Of a stretch of DNA of 64,000 bases, positions 34,145 through 42,442 are shown in pieces (position 1 is the first letter of the stretch; the number at the start of each line of letters is the position of its first letter). Made by a program: the position numbers and the translations under genes. The notes beneath the pieces were generated by a model that saw nothing but the letters and a program-made list of their open reading frames with translations, had not been told where the DNA came from and searched no databases. Source of the DNA: Formosa sp030427735 (lineage in GTDB: Bacteria; Bacteroidota; Bacteroidia; Flavobacteriales; Flavobacteriaceae); assembly GCF_051200825.1 (NCBI RefSeq), contig NZ_CP195158.1, positions 1,488,001 through 1,552,000 of the forward strand. Direction: 5' to 3'.

Positions 34145-34672
34145 ATGAAAATTTTAGCTATTGGCTCTAGAATTGCGCATCCCGAATTTGGAAAAGGTGT
34201 AGTAACCAATGTAAGTGCAATGCAATACTGGGTTACTTTTATAGAAAATGGATTAGAAACAATTGATTTTGATGAAACCTTTGATATTATTGAAGCTGCC
34301 GATGAAGGCGATTTAGATACTGTAAGTCTTTATGAAATAGAGCGCAGTTTAAAACAAATATTAAAAACCTATAGCGATGTAAGCGAGGTCGTGCCGATTG
34401 CAGATAAATGGAAAGGCGGTACTTTAATTTTACAGCCGAATGACGATAATTTACTAGGTAAGGAAATTCCAGTAGATGTGTTTTTTAATAAAATCATCAT
34501 GGTAAGAGATCGTTTGAGGGTTATGGAGCAGAAGGTGAACTCTAGTAATTTAGAAGCTCAGGAAAAGATAGATTTGCAACAATATATCACTAGAATTTAT
34601 GGTAGTTTAACCACCTTTAATGTATTGTTTAAATTGAAAAATCAGCAGTTTGTTGGGCAAAAAAGCAAATAG
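34145..34672 (+). CDS. Hypothetical cytoplasmic protein
   Basis: A 175-residue protein from the ATG at 34145. No function recognised. The beginning, IGSRIAHPEFGKGVV, has the short beta-barrel look of the SH3/Tudor-like ends of UvrD/PcrA helicases. The rest is acidic and helical, with a long helix near residues 110-150. The frame extends to a TTG at 34127, but that codon lies in the -7-like box TATACTTG (34122-34129), so it is not the start. No operon partner is evident. Confidence 0.7.
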   Translation: MKILAIGSRIAHPEFGKGVVTNVSAMQYWVTFIENGLETIDFDETFDIIEAADEGDLDTVSLYEIERSLKQILKTYSDVSEVVPIADKWKGGTLILQPNDDNLLGKEIPVDVFFNKIIMVRDRLRVMEQKVNSSNLEAQEKIDLQQYITRIYGSLTTFNVLFKLKNQQFVGQKSK

Positions 34673-34675
34673 CGT

Positions 34676-35374
34676 TTAAAAGTCGGTTTTAAGATCTGTA
34701 ATTTCGAAACCAAAAGTAAATATGTTATGGAACGTAGGGAATTGGGCTCCTGTAGCTGTGGTCGTCCAATCTTGCCATGAAGCCTCTATACCATCAATTG
34801 GGAATAAGGGTGTCCACATGTTAAAGGCGTAAGGTCTGTAATTATTGTCGAGTAACCAGAAATATGCTTCGTTTGGAGCGTAAGTTACTAATAAGCCACT
34901 TTTGTTATTTACAGTGGCGAGACTTCTTGTAACGCCTTTATCAAAAACAGTGTAAGGTGCAATTAACCAAAACGAATCGGTATTAAAATAGTCTAAGGCA
35001 GTTGTGATATACTCTTGTACGAGTGCTTGTGGTACTGCTTTATTGTTCATTAAAACCGTGCTGTTGGATAGATCTTTAAAATTTAGGTTGACTTGTATGT
35101 TTTTCCAAAATACTTTACAAGATTGCTCTGCTTTATTCCATTGATAATGATGCCGTTTTTTAAAGGTCCATTCTATATAATTAGTACTATTATACGCATT
35201 GTAATCTAAAGCCTTTAGCATGTTAAGCGCTAGGCTGTCTGCGGCTTGGCTAGGATTGCTTTCGGGGCGTTTTTCACTGTATTTAAAATATACGAATCCA
35301 AAAAACAACAAACTGGGTAGCGTGAAAAATACGAGTACCCCCAAGCTTATTTTTATAATTTTTTTAGCAGACAT
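34676..35374 (-). CDS. Hypothetical membrane-anchored protein
   Basis: A 232-residue protein with one N-terminal hydrophobic segment (about 8-29, VLVFFTLPSLLFFGFVYF) that anchors it in the membrane or acts as an uncleaved signal. The remaining domain should be periplasmic and contains many aromatic residues (WTFKKRHHYQW, DSFWLIAPYTVFD, EAYFWLLDNNY). It is not recognised as a known enzyme. A TATTTTTG -7 box is at 35401-35394 on the minus strand. It converges on the preceding plus-strand gene with only 3 bp between the stops. Confidence 0.65.
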   Translation of the reverse strand: MSAKKIIKISLGVLVFFTLPSLLFFGFVYFKYSEKRPESNPSQAADSLALNMLKALDYNAYNSTNYIEWTFKKRHHYQWNKAEQSCKVFWKNIQVNLNFKDLSNSTVLMNNKAVPQALVQEYITTALDYFNTDSFWLIAPYTVFDKGVTRSLATVNNKSGLLVTYAPNEAYFWLLDNNYRPYAFNMWTPLFPIDGIEASWQDWTTTATGAQFPTFHNIFTFGFEITDLKTDF

Positions 35375-35404
35375 AATTCTTATGATTTTTATACAAAAAT
35401 AACA

Positions 35405-37099
35405 TTAAAACCCAATAGCGGTATCGTCGCCTCGATAATCTGCACCGCCTTCCAAATATCCGTTTCTTAAACGTAGGATACCATCTACACGACCAATAAT
35501 GGGAGCATCTTTTTCGTTTATATAATGGCCTTTTTTTGTGAGGGTTTCAATAGTTTTTCGGCTAAATTTATTAGGTTCCATTAAAATTTCGTCGGGTAAC
35601 CATTGGTGATGAAATCTTGGCGCATTAACAGCTTCCTGCATCCCCATATTAAATTCATAAACATTTAAAATGGTTTGTAAAACACAGGTAATGATGGTAG
35701 AACCGCCAGGTGTGCCAACCGACATGTAAAAGTCGCCATCTTTTTCGATTATAGTTGGTGTCATCGAGCTTAGCATGCGTTTTTGCGGCGCAATACTATT
35801 GGCCTCGGCACCTATAAGCCCGAACATATTTGGAGTTCCTGGTTTACTGCTAAAATCGTCCATTTCGTTATTTAAGAAGAACCCCAATTCCGAACAATAC
35901 AGTTTAGAGCCATAAGCACCGTTTAAGGTTGTAGTTACTGCAATAGCATTTCCGTAGCTGTCTACAATAGAGTAGTGGGTGGTTTCGTCGCTTTCAATAA
36001 TAGAAACATTGCCATGCTTTAAGCTCGATGAAGGCGTTGCGGCATCGAAAGAAAAAGAAGTCATACGGTGTTTTAGGTAATCTGGATGTAATAATTCGTG
36101 TTGCGGAATGTCTATAAAATCGGGGTCGCCTAAATAATAACTTCTATCGGCATAAGCCCGGCGTTCGGCCTCGGTAATTAACTGAATGGCTTTTGTGCTA
36201 TTATGCCCTAATGCTTTTAAGTTGTAAGGCATAATCATGCCCATAATTTGGCCTAAGCACACGCCGCCACTCGATGGTGGTGCCATAGAAATGATTTTTA
36301 AATCTTTATAATTAAACACTACAGGTGTTCTCCATTTAGCTTCGTAATTGGCTAAATCTTCTTCGGTGATAATACCACCATTAGCTTGTATAAAATGCGC
36401 TAAGGTTTTCGCTATTTTTCCTTTGTAAAATCCATCCTTGCCTGTATTTAAAATATGTTCTAAAGTATTTGCTAGTGCTGGGTATTTTATGGTGTCGTTA
36501 GCTTTCCAATCGGCATCGAAAAGAATAGTGTCTTTATTGGCTTTTTTAAAATAAGGACGTTTATCTTGAATGCGGGAGGCTTGTTTTTTGGTAACCACTA
36601 CGCCTTTTTGGGCTAGGGCGATAACAGGTTTTAAAATTGTGGCAATAGGTAGCGTTCCGAATTTGTCGTGTGCAGCAAAAACTCCAGCTATAGTACCAGG
36701 CACGCCCACGGCCATAGCTCCTAAAGTACTTTTTTTGGGTATTATGTTACCTAAGCTGTCTAAATACATGTTTTTATTGGCAGCCATTGGCGCTTTTTCT
36801 CTGTAATCTAAACAACCAATATCGCCATTGTTAAGTCGGTATACCATAAAACCACCACCACCCAAATTACCTGCGTAAGGGTAAGCTACAGCTAAAGCGA
36901 GTTCTGTAGCCATCATAGCGTCGAAGGCATTGCCACCTTGTTTTAATATGTTCGCACCTATAATTGAGGCTTCTTTTCTGGCGGAAACCACCATGCCGTT
37001 TTTTGCGGTAATCCCCGTTATTTTTTTAGCCTGCGTTGGTGGTTGTTTGCAGCTAATTACAAATAATACAACGACAAGTAGTTGGTGTATGGGTTTCAT
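35405..37099 (-). CDS. ggt: Gamma-glutamyltransferase, lipoprotein
   Basis: A 564-residue Ntn-hydrolase that hydrolyses or transfers the gamma-glutamyl group of glutathione. The N-terminus has a lipoprotein signal with lipobox FVISC (Cys17), so the enzyme should be anchored after export. GNAFDAMMAT and YAGNLGGGGFMVYR belong to the large subunit. The autocleavage site is expected at the Thr in ETTHYSIVD near residue 373, with downstream NNEMDDFS and MLSSMTPTI. The length is usual. Its start overlaps acpH by 4 bp (ATGA-type), implying a joint transcript. Confidence 0.93.
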   Translation of the reverse strand: MKPIHQLLVVVLFVISCKQPPTQAKKITGITAKNGMVVSARKEASIIGANILKQGGNAFDAMMATELALAVAYPYAGNLGGGGFMVYRLNNGDIGCLDYREKAPMAANKNMYLDSLGNIIPKKSTLGAMAVGVPGTIAGVFAAHDKFGTLPIATILKPVIALAQKGVVVTKKQASRIQDKRPYFKKANKDTILFDADWKANDTIKYPALANTLEHILNTGKDGFYKGKIAKTLAHFIQANGGIITEEDLANYEAKWRTPVVFNYKDLKIISMAPPSSGGVCLGQIMGMIMPYNLKALGHNSTKAIQLITEAERRAYADRSYYLGDPDFIDIPQHELLHPDYLKHRMTSFSFDAATPSSSLKHGNVSIIESDETTHYSIVDSYGNAIAVTTTLNGAYGSKLYCSELGFFLNNEMDDFSSKPGTPNMFGLIGAEANSIAPQKRMLSSMTPTIIEKDGDFYMSVGTPGGSTIITCVLQTILNVYEFNMGMQEAVNAPRFHHQWLPDEILMEPNKFSRKTIETLTKKGHYINEKDAPIIGRVDGILRLRNGYLEGGADYRGDDTAIGF

Positions 37100-37692
37100 G
37101 TTTTGGAGTCTAACGCTATTAATTGTTTGTGGGTTGCCTGTTGTAAATCTTCAAAAAAAGCGGTGAATTCTGTTTCAAATTCATTGTAATACGCAACTAG
37201 CTCCTGGATGGCTTCGTTCATGTTCGATTGGTATTTGGTGCGTTTGTTCATTCCTATTAAAACACTTTCAATACCTTCTAAAGAGGCGTAGCTTACCAAC
37301 CAGTTTCCTTTAATCATATAAGGTAAGAGTTGTTGGGTGCGCTCTGGAAGTATGTGGTAGTTATCTTGTAATAATTGGTAAAAGGTTTCAGCGTATTGCG
37401 ATAGTGGTTCTGTGGTGTATTTAGTCCAGTTTTTAGCTAAAAAATGATCGTAATAAATATCGACAATTACGCCAGAGTAATGATGGTATTTAGGGTGCAA
37501 GCGTTTGGTGCTTTTGCGCACAATGGGGTGCGAATCTGTATACGAATCGATAAACCGATGTAAAAGTACGCCAGTTTGAATTGTTTTAGGGAATTTTAAA
37601 TATGATTTTCCTCGAATGCCATCGGCAATAAAATTACCAATAGTTATTTGGGGTAAATCTTCGGAAAGGTAAATATGCGCCAAATAATTCAT
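37096..37692 (-). CDS. acpH: Acyl carrier protein phosphodiesterase (AcpH-like, DUF479)
   Basis: A 198-residue protein of the AcpH family, which removes the 4'-phosphopantetheine arm from acyl carrier protein. It starts MNYLAHIYLSEDLPQITIGNF and has IADGIRG, HRFIDSYTDSHPIV and DIYYDHFLAKNW, the His/Asp-rich metal-binding segments of the family. Length is standard. It is the first gene of a two-gene unit with ggt, whose start overlaps its end by 4 bp. Confidence 0.88.
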   Translation of the reverse strand: MNYLAHIYLSEDLPQITIGNFIADGIRGKSYLKFPKTIQTGVLLHRFIDSYTDSHPIVRKSTKRLHPKYHHYSGVIVDIYYDHFLAKNWTKYTTEPLSQYAETFYQLLQDNYHILPERTQQLLPYMIKGNWLVSYASLEGIESVLIGMNKRTKYQSNMNEAIQELVAYYNEFETEFTAFFEDLQQATHKQLIALDSKT

Positions 37693-37771
37693 TGGTCTCT
37701 GTCGTTAGTTGAAACTATGCACTTTTAGTGCAAGACTTTCAGTTTCTATAAATATTTTTGCGCCATGAATG

Positions 37772-37810
37772 CACGAATATTTGACATGGTTTTTTATAAA
37801 AATATTCGTG
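37772..37810. repeat. Inverted repeat CACGAATATTT / AAATATTCGTG
   Basis: Two perfect 11-base arms around a 17-base loop, followed by TATTTGTGGCTAA, in the 273-bp acpH/glmM gap. Both neighbours are transcribed away from this region, so a terminator role is unlikely. It looks like an interspersed flavobacterial repeat, but only this copy is in the window. Confidence 0.55.
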
Positions 37811-37938
37811 TATTTGTGGCTAAGATGAACACAAATAATCGGATTTTTAGTCTGTTTTCAAACCTATGGACTTCCAGTTTATAGTGGTTTAGTTCGGTAA
37901 TTTACAAATTCAAACCATAAGTTTACATCTTGAAATAT

Positions 37939-37946
37939 TATATTTG
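37939..37946 (+). promoter_or_regulatory. -7 promoter box of glmM
   Basis: TATATTTG, a perfect TAnnTTTG box 19 bp before the glmM ATG. Confidence 0.6.
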
Positions 37947-37965
37947 TTAAAACTTAAATTATTTT

Positions 37966-39354
37966 ATGACACTAATTAAATCAATTTCAGGAATACGCGG
38001 TACTATTGGTGGGGCTGTTGGCGATAATTTAACCCCGATAGATGCCGTAAAATTTGCCGCAGCTTATGGCACATGGGTTAAACAACAACGCAGTAAAGAT
38101 CATTATAAAGTAGTTGTTGGCAGAGATGCCCGCATTTCGGGCGAAATGATTCAGAGCTTAGTTATGAATACGCTTGTGGGCATGGGGATTCATGTGGTTG
38201 ATTTAGGTTTATCTACAACACCTACGGTAGAAGTTGCAGTGCCTTTAGAGCATGCCGATGGCGGCATTATTTTAACGGCAAGTCACAACCCAAAAGAGTG
38301 GAATGCTTTAAAATTATTGAATTCAAAAGGCGAGTTTTTAGATGCTGAAGAAGGTGCTAAAATTCTTGATTTTGCAGCGGCCGATACCGTACAGTTTTCC
38401 GATGTTGATAGCCTGGGCGAGATTACCGTAAATGATGCTTATATCGACATACATATTGATGAAGTTTTAGACTTACCTTTGGTAAATGCAAAAGCCATAC
38501 AAGCTGCTAAATTTAAAGTGGTTGTAGATGGTGTAAACTCTACAGGAGGCATTGCTATACCATTATTGTTAGACCGTTTGGGAGTAGAAGCTATTAAATT
38601 GTATTGCGAGCCTAACGGGCAATTTCCGCATAATCCAGAACCTTTAAAAGAACATTTAACCGATTTGTCTGAAGCTGTTAAAAACGAGCGTGCCGATTTT
38701 GGTATTGTAGTCGACCCCGATGTAGACCGATTAGCGTTTATGGATGAGCATGGCGAAATGTTTGGCGAAGAATATACACTTGTCGCCTGTGCTGATTATG
38801 TACTGAGTAAAACACCAGGAAACACGGTAAGCAACATGAGTTCTACCAGAGCTTTAAAAGATGTCACCGAAAAACATGGCGGTATTTACGAAGCGAGTGC
38901 TGTAGGAGAGGTGAATGTGGTAAGCTTAATGAAAAAGAACAACGTAGTTATTGGTGGTGAAGGTAATGGCGGTATAATTTATCCAGAATTACATTATGGT
39001 CGCGATGCTCTAGTTGGTGTAGCATTGTTTCTAAGTCTACTGGCAGAAAAGAAAATATCTGTTAGTGAATTAAAACAAACCTATCCGCAGTATTATATGG
39101 GAAAAAAGAAAATAGCTTTAACACCAGAACTGGATGTAGATGCAGTTTTAAAAGCGATTGAAACCAAATATGCTACTGAAAATATTTCGACTATAGATGG
39201 TGTTAAAATAGATTTTCCATCAAATTGGGTGCATTTACGTAAAAGTAATACAGAACCAATTATTAGAATTTATACCGAAGCCAGTACGCAAGCAGATGCC
39301 GATGCATTGGCTGATAGGTTTATTGCAGAATTATCGGATATCGCAGGAATTTAA
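37966..39354 (+). CDS. glmM: Phosphoglucosamine mutase
   Basis: A 462-residue alpha-D-phosphohexomutase. The phosphoserine loop TASHNPKEWNALKL is near residue 105. Three metal-binding aspartates lie in DPDVDRLAF near 245. The sugar-binding GEGNGGI is near 325 and the C-terminal phosphate loop RKSNTEPIIRIYTEA near 425. GlmM makes glucosamine-1-phosphate for cell wall synthesis; the family also holds phosphomannomutases. Flavobacterial proteins of this sequence are normally assigned GlmM, and a close phosphomannomutase role cannot be excluded. Confidence 0.85.
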   Translation: MTLIKSISGIRGTIGGAVGDNLTPIDAVKFAAAYGTWVKQQRSKDHYKVVVGRDARISGEMIQSLVMNTLVGMGIHVVDLGLSTTPTVEVAVPLEHADGGIILTASHNPKEWNALKLLNSKGEFLDAEEGAKILDFAAADTVQFSDVDSLGEITVNDAYIDIHIDEVLDLPLVNAKAIQAAKFKVVVDGVNSTGGIAIPLLLDRLGVEAIKLYCEPNGQFPHNPEPLKEHLTDLSEAVKNERADFGIVVDPDVDRLAFMDEHGEMFGEEYTLVACADYVLSKTPGNTVSNMSSTRALKDVTEKHGGIYEASAVGEVNVVSLMKKNNVVIGGEGNGGIIYPELHYGRDALVGVALFLSLLAEKKISVSELKQTYPQYYMGKKKIALTPELDVDAVLKAIETKYATENISTIDGVKIDFPSNWVHLRKSNTEPIIRIYTEASTQADADALADRFIAELSDIAGI

Positions 39355-39379
39355 ACCTGTTTGAATAAAATGAAATTGT

Positions 39380-39516
39380 AAAGAGGCTGTCCAAAAAGTT
39401 TAAAAGTACGTCATTCTGTGCTTGACACAGAATCTCATCATATTGTAAATCAATCATTGTGAGAATCTGAAATAAATTCAGATTGACGGAAAATCAACTT
39501 TTAAGACAGCCTCTTT
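39380..39516. repeat. Interspersed repeat with inverted ends, copy 2
   Basis: A 137-bp element with 21-base inverted ends (39380-39400 and 39496-39516, two mismatches). Inside are the same hairpins ATTCTGTG-CACAGAAT and AATCTG-CAGATT as in copy 1. It lies between convergent glmM and the acyltransferase gene and should end both transcripts. Its right arm forms the stop codon and last seven codons of the acyltransferase. Confidence 0.88.
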
Positions 39517-40405
39517 GTTGGTATTCGTAAGGTACTTTATCTCTGTGTTTCCAGCGTTTATGTGTCCATAAATAATATTCTGGAGCTTCAATAATTTGCG
39601 CTTCAACTTTTCTTAAAAACAAATCGGTAATCTCGTAATTATCAAAAGTTTTAGGGTTTTCTGCTAAAAGTTCAAAAGTGGTTTGGTAGTAACCACGTCT
39701 TACTTTTTTCACTGCAAAAAAAACAACCGACATGTCTATGCGTTTCGATAGCATTTCTGCCCCTGTAAATACAGGAACGGTTATCCCCATAAAATCTGCC
39801 CAATGGTGGGTATTCTGTATTTTAGGCGATTGGTCCGATGCAAAACCACAAATAGTGAGGTTGCCTTGCGCTTTAGCGCGCATAAGTGTAGGCACGGTTT
39901 CTTTGGTGGTAATTAAATAGCTGTTGTATTTGGCACGTACTTTTTTAACTAATTTATCGAAATATTTGTTTCGTAGTTGTTTGTAAACCGCGTATCCTTT
40001 AACATCAAAATACGATTGTAGTACAAATAACCATTCCCAGCTGGCATAATGGGCGCACATTAGGGCGATGCTTTTGTCTTGATCTACTAATTTTTGAATG
40101 ACTTCTAAATTGGTAAAGGCGAAGCGTTTTTTCATTTCGCTTTCCGATATGGTTAACGATTTTATGGCTTCAACAATCATATCGCATAAATGATGGTAAA
40201 ACGTTTTGATCACCCGTTTTTTTTCGGATTCGGACATGTTAGGAAATACCAAGTCTAAATTTTCCTTCACTGTTTTTCGTCTGTAACCCAAAATATAATA
40301 CAGCAAAACATATAGCCCGTCGGAAAAGGCATAAAGCAGTTTAAAAGGAAGTATAGAAATTATCCATAAAAACGGATAAATAAGGATATAAGCGAGAAAT
40401 TGCAT
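39494..40405 (-). CDS. Lysophospholipid/lipid A acyltransferase family protein (LpxL/HtrB-like)
   Basis: A 303-residue inner-membrane acyltransferase with an N-terminal membrane segment (about 1-37) and the catalytic HX4E motif in CAHYASWEW near residue 122. YAVYKQLRNKYFD, GFASDQSP and VPVFTGAEML follow. The family transfers acyl chains to lipid A precursors or related aminolipids. The final residues (QRGCLKS) are encoded in the right arm of the interspersed repeat at 39380-39516, so the original C-terminus may have been replaced. Its promoter overlaps that of the divergent rhomboid gene. Confidence 0.87.
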   Translation of the reverse strand: MQFLAYILIYPFLWIISILPFKLLYAFSDGLYVLLYYILGYRRKTVKENLDLVFPNMSESEKKRVIKTFYHHLCDMIVEAIKSLTISESEMKKRFAFTNLEVIQKLVDQDKSIALMCAHYASWEWLFVLQSYFDVKGYAVYKQLRNKYFDKLVKKVRAKYNSYLITTKETVPTLMRAKAQGNLTICGFASDQSPKIQNTHHWADFMGITVPVFTGAEMLSKRIDMSVVFFAVKKVRRGYYQTTFELLAENPKTFDNYEITDLFLRKVEAQIIEAPEYYLWTHKRWKHRDKVPYEYQQRGCLKS

Positions 40406-40429
40406 TATTTAATTTTAGCTTTGTAGAAG

Positions 40430-40448
40430 CAAATATATGGTATATTTG
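40430..40448. promoter_or_regulatory. Overlapping divergent -7 boxes (acyltransferase and rhomboid)
   Basis: CAAATATATGGTATATTTG contains a -7 box on each strand, TATATTTG at 40441-40448 for the rhomboid gene and its complement at 40430-40437 for the acyltransferase, only 3 bp apart. The two promoters must compete for polymerase. Confidence 0.7.
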
Positions 40449-40467
40449 ATTTAAAAGAAGATTGTTT

Positions 40468-41121
40468 ATGGGTAATTTAAGTTTAGTAACTATTGTTATT
40501 ATCGCGGCTAATGTTTTAATTTCTTACAAGGGGTTTAACGATTACGGTTTTTTTGATCGGTATAAGTTTAATGTGGGCCGTATTCAAGCCGGTGAAAAAA
40601 TTAGGCTTTTTAGTTCGGGGTTTCTTCATGTAGATACCATGCACTTGTTTTTTAATATGTTTACTTTATACTTTTTTGCCGATGTTGTGGTATCGCATTT
40701 AGGGAATTTTAATTTTATTGTCGTTTATGTAGTGAGTTTGGTTTTGGGCGGTTTATTGTCTTTGTACCTGCATAAAAACGATTATCATTACACGGCTGTT
40801 GGCGCTAGTGGTGCAGTTACAGGCGTGTTGTATGCTGCTATTTTGTTAGAACCCAATATGAGCTTGTACATGTTTTTTATTCCTATTCCAATACCAGAAT
40901 ACATTTTTGGTATTGGGTATTTATTATATTCTATTTACGGAATGAAGGCGAAAGTAGGCAATATTGGCCACGATGCCCATTTTGGAGGGGCTATAGGTGG
41001 ATATATTACAACCCTAATATTGATGCCAATGTTGTTTAAAACGAATTTGTTAATGGTAGGCTTATTGGCTGTTCCTATAGTTATTCTTTATGTGATGCAC
41101 AAAACAGGTAAACTGAATTAA
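40468..41121 (+). CDS. Rhomboid-family intramembrane serine protease
   Basis: A 217-residue polytopic membrane protein with about six hydrophobic segments. The catalytic serine is in GASGAVTG near residue 115. The partner histidine is in HDAHFGGAIGGY near 173, and HLFFNMFTLYFF is the family's second membrane helix. It cleaves transmembrane segments of unknown client proteins. An in-frame TTG two codons upstream (40462) is less likely than the ATG at 40468. A strong terminator follows 22 bp after the stop. Confidence 0.92.
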   Translation: MGNLSLVTIVIIAANVLISYKGFNDYGFFDRYKFNVGRIQAGEKIRLFSSGFLHVDTMHLFFNMFTLYFFADVVVSHLGNFNFIVVYVVSLVLGGLLSLYLHKNDYHYTAVGASGAVTGVLYAAILLEPNMSLYMFFIPIPIPEYIFGIGYLLYSIYGMKAKVGNIGHDAHFGGAIGGYITTLILMPMLFKTNLLMVGLLAVPIVILYVMHKTGKLN

Positions 41122-41143
41122 TTGTGTGTTTGTTGCTATTAAA

Positions 41144-41183
41144 AATAAGAATGCCCAATCTAAAACGATTGGGCATTCTTATT
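41144..41183. terminator. Bidirectional terminator
   Basis: Perfect 17-bp arms AATAAGAATGCCCAATC / GATTGGGCATTCTTATT with a 6-base loop between the convergent rhomboid and TlpA-like genes. Confidence 0.9.
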
Positions 41184-41206
41184 TACAAGTTTTTTAATTA
41201 CCTATC

Positions 41207-42328
41207 TTAATTTAATAATTCGGCAATTTTATCTTCTAAAGCTTGTCCTCTTAAACCTTTAGCAACAATTTTTCCTTCAGCATTTAAAATATAAGTTGCT
41301 GGAATAGAACGAATATTGAATTTTTTAGCGATAGGGTCGTTAAAATAGGCTAGGTTAGACATGTGGTTCCAAGTTAAGCTATCTTTAGTAATGGCTTTAA
41401 TCCATTCTGCTTTAGCATCTTGTTGTCTAGGTGTTCCATCTAAAGACACGCCTAAAATTTCTAAACCTTTATCGTGGTATTGCTTGTATAGTTTTACTAA
41501 GTTCGGGTTTTCGCGTCTACAAGGTCCGCACCAAGCTGCCCAAAAATCGATAATAGTTACTTTTCCTTTAACATCGTAAAGCGAAATGGTTTTGCCTTCT
41601 GGGTTAGGAGCCGAAAAGTTTTCTACCACACTACCTACAGCAGTAGCTTCGATAGCTTTTAAAGACTCGCCAACGCTTTTACCAGCACGTGTGTTTTTTA
41701 AACGCTCTGTAAAATTGTCGTAGATAGCCTTTTTTTGTTCGTAAGGTACTTTGTCGTTTGTTAAATCGCGTTCTAAAATTAAAGCAGAAACCACGGCATC
41801 GTTATTTAATTTCATAAAATCTAAATCGTGCTCTTGGTTGGCTTTAACCATTTCTTCGTATTCTGCCTGAATATTTGCAATGGCAGTTGTATCGTTTTGT
41901 TGTTGTGCCGTTCTAAACTCCATGCTTAATTCCTGATTGCGTTTTTGCATGCCCATAATATAATCTTGGTAGGTGCTAAACACTTTGTTTTCTGGGCTTC
42001 CTTTAATACGTGTATTCATAATACTATCGGTATTGATGTCTACAGTCATATCTTCATTTTCAATAATTACAGGAATATTGCCTCTTACTTGGTCTACACT
42101 AAGAAAATATAAGTCTGGAGAAGTTACGGCGCCTTGTAAAGTTGCTTTTCCGTTAGTAACTTTAGACGAATCTAATAGCACGCTATTTTGTCCATCCATT
42201 CTAAATAATCTTACGGTTTTTCCGTTAGTAGCTTCGTTTAAAGAAGCACTCAGGGTAAAACTATCTTTTTCTTTAGCACAAGAAAAGGCTAAAACTGCCA
42301 TACTTAGCAGGGTAATCTTTTTTAACAT
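41207..42328 (-). CDS. TlpA-family thiol-disulfide reductase, lipoprotein with DUF4369-like N-terminus
   Basis: A 373-residue exported redox protein. The lipobox AFSC puts a lipid anchor at Cys17. Residues about 25-120 form the beta-rich DUF4369-like domain common in Bacteroidota TlpA proteins, followed by a helical linker. Residues about 235-373 form a thioredoxin-like domain with the active site WCGPC in DFWAAWCGPCRREN. It probably reduces or oxidises periplasmic disulfides, for example in cytochrome maturation. A perfect TATATTTG box is at 42360-42353 on the minus strand. Confidence 0.9.
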   Translation of the reverse strand: MLKKITLLSMAVLAFSCAKEKDSFTLSASLNEATNGKTVRLFRMDGQNSVLLDSSKVTNGKATLQGAVTSPDLYFLSVDQVRGNIPVIIENEDMTVDINTDSIMNTRIKGSPENKVFSTYQDYIMGMQKRNQELSMEFRTAQQQNDTTAIANIQAEYEEMVKANQEHDLDFMKLNNDAVVSALILERDLTNDKVPYEQKKAIYDNFTERLKNTRAGKSVGESLKAIEATAVGSVVENFSAPNPEGKTISLYDVKGKVTIIDFWAAWCGPCRRENPNLVKLYKQYHDKGLEILGVSLDGTPRQQDAKAEWIKAITKDSLTWNHMSNLAYFNDPIAKKFNIRSIPATYILNAEGKIVAKGLRGQALEDKIAELLN

Positions 42329-42352
42329 ATATGGTTATTTTTTTATTTCGGA

Positions 42353-42360
42353 CAAATATA
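42353..42360 (-). promoter_or_regulatory. -7 promoter box of the TlpA-like gene
   Basis: TATATTTG on the minus strand, a perfect TAnnTTTG box 24 bp before the gene's ATG. Confidence 0.6.
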
Positions 42361-42430
42361 AGAGAATAAATAAGGAAATCCTGTTAAGATTTTGATAAGT
42401 ATACACTTAAAAGCATATTAGGATATTGCT

Positions 42431-42438
42431 TACTTTTG
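42431..42438 (+). promoter_or_regulatory. -7 promoter box of mnmE, implying a leaderless transcript
   Basis: TACTTTTG, a perfect TAnnTTTG box, ends only 4 bp before the mnmE ATG. Initiation 4-7 bases after the box would give an mRNA that begins at or within a base or two of the start codon. Confidence 0.55.
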
Positions 42439-42442
42439 CAGT

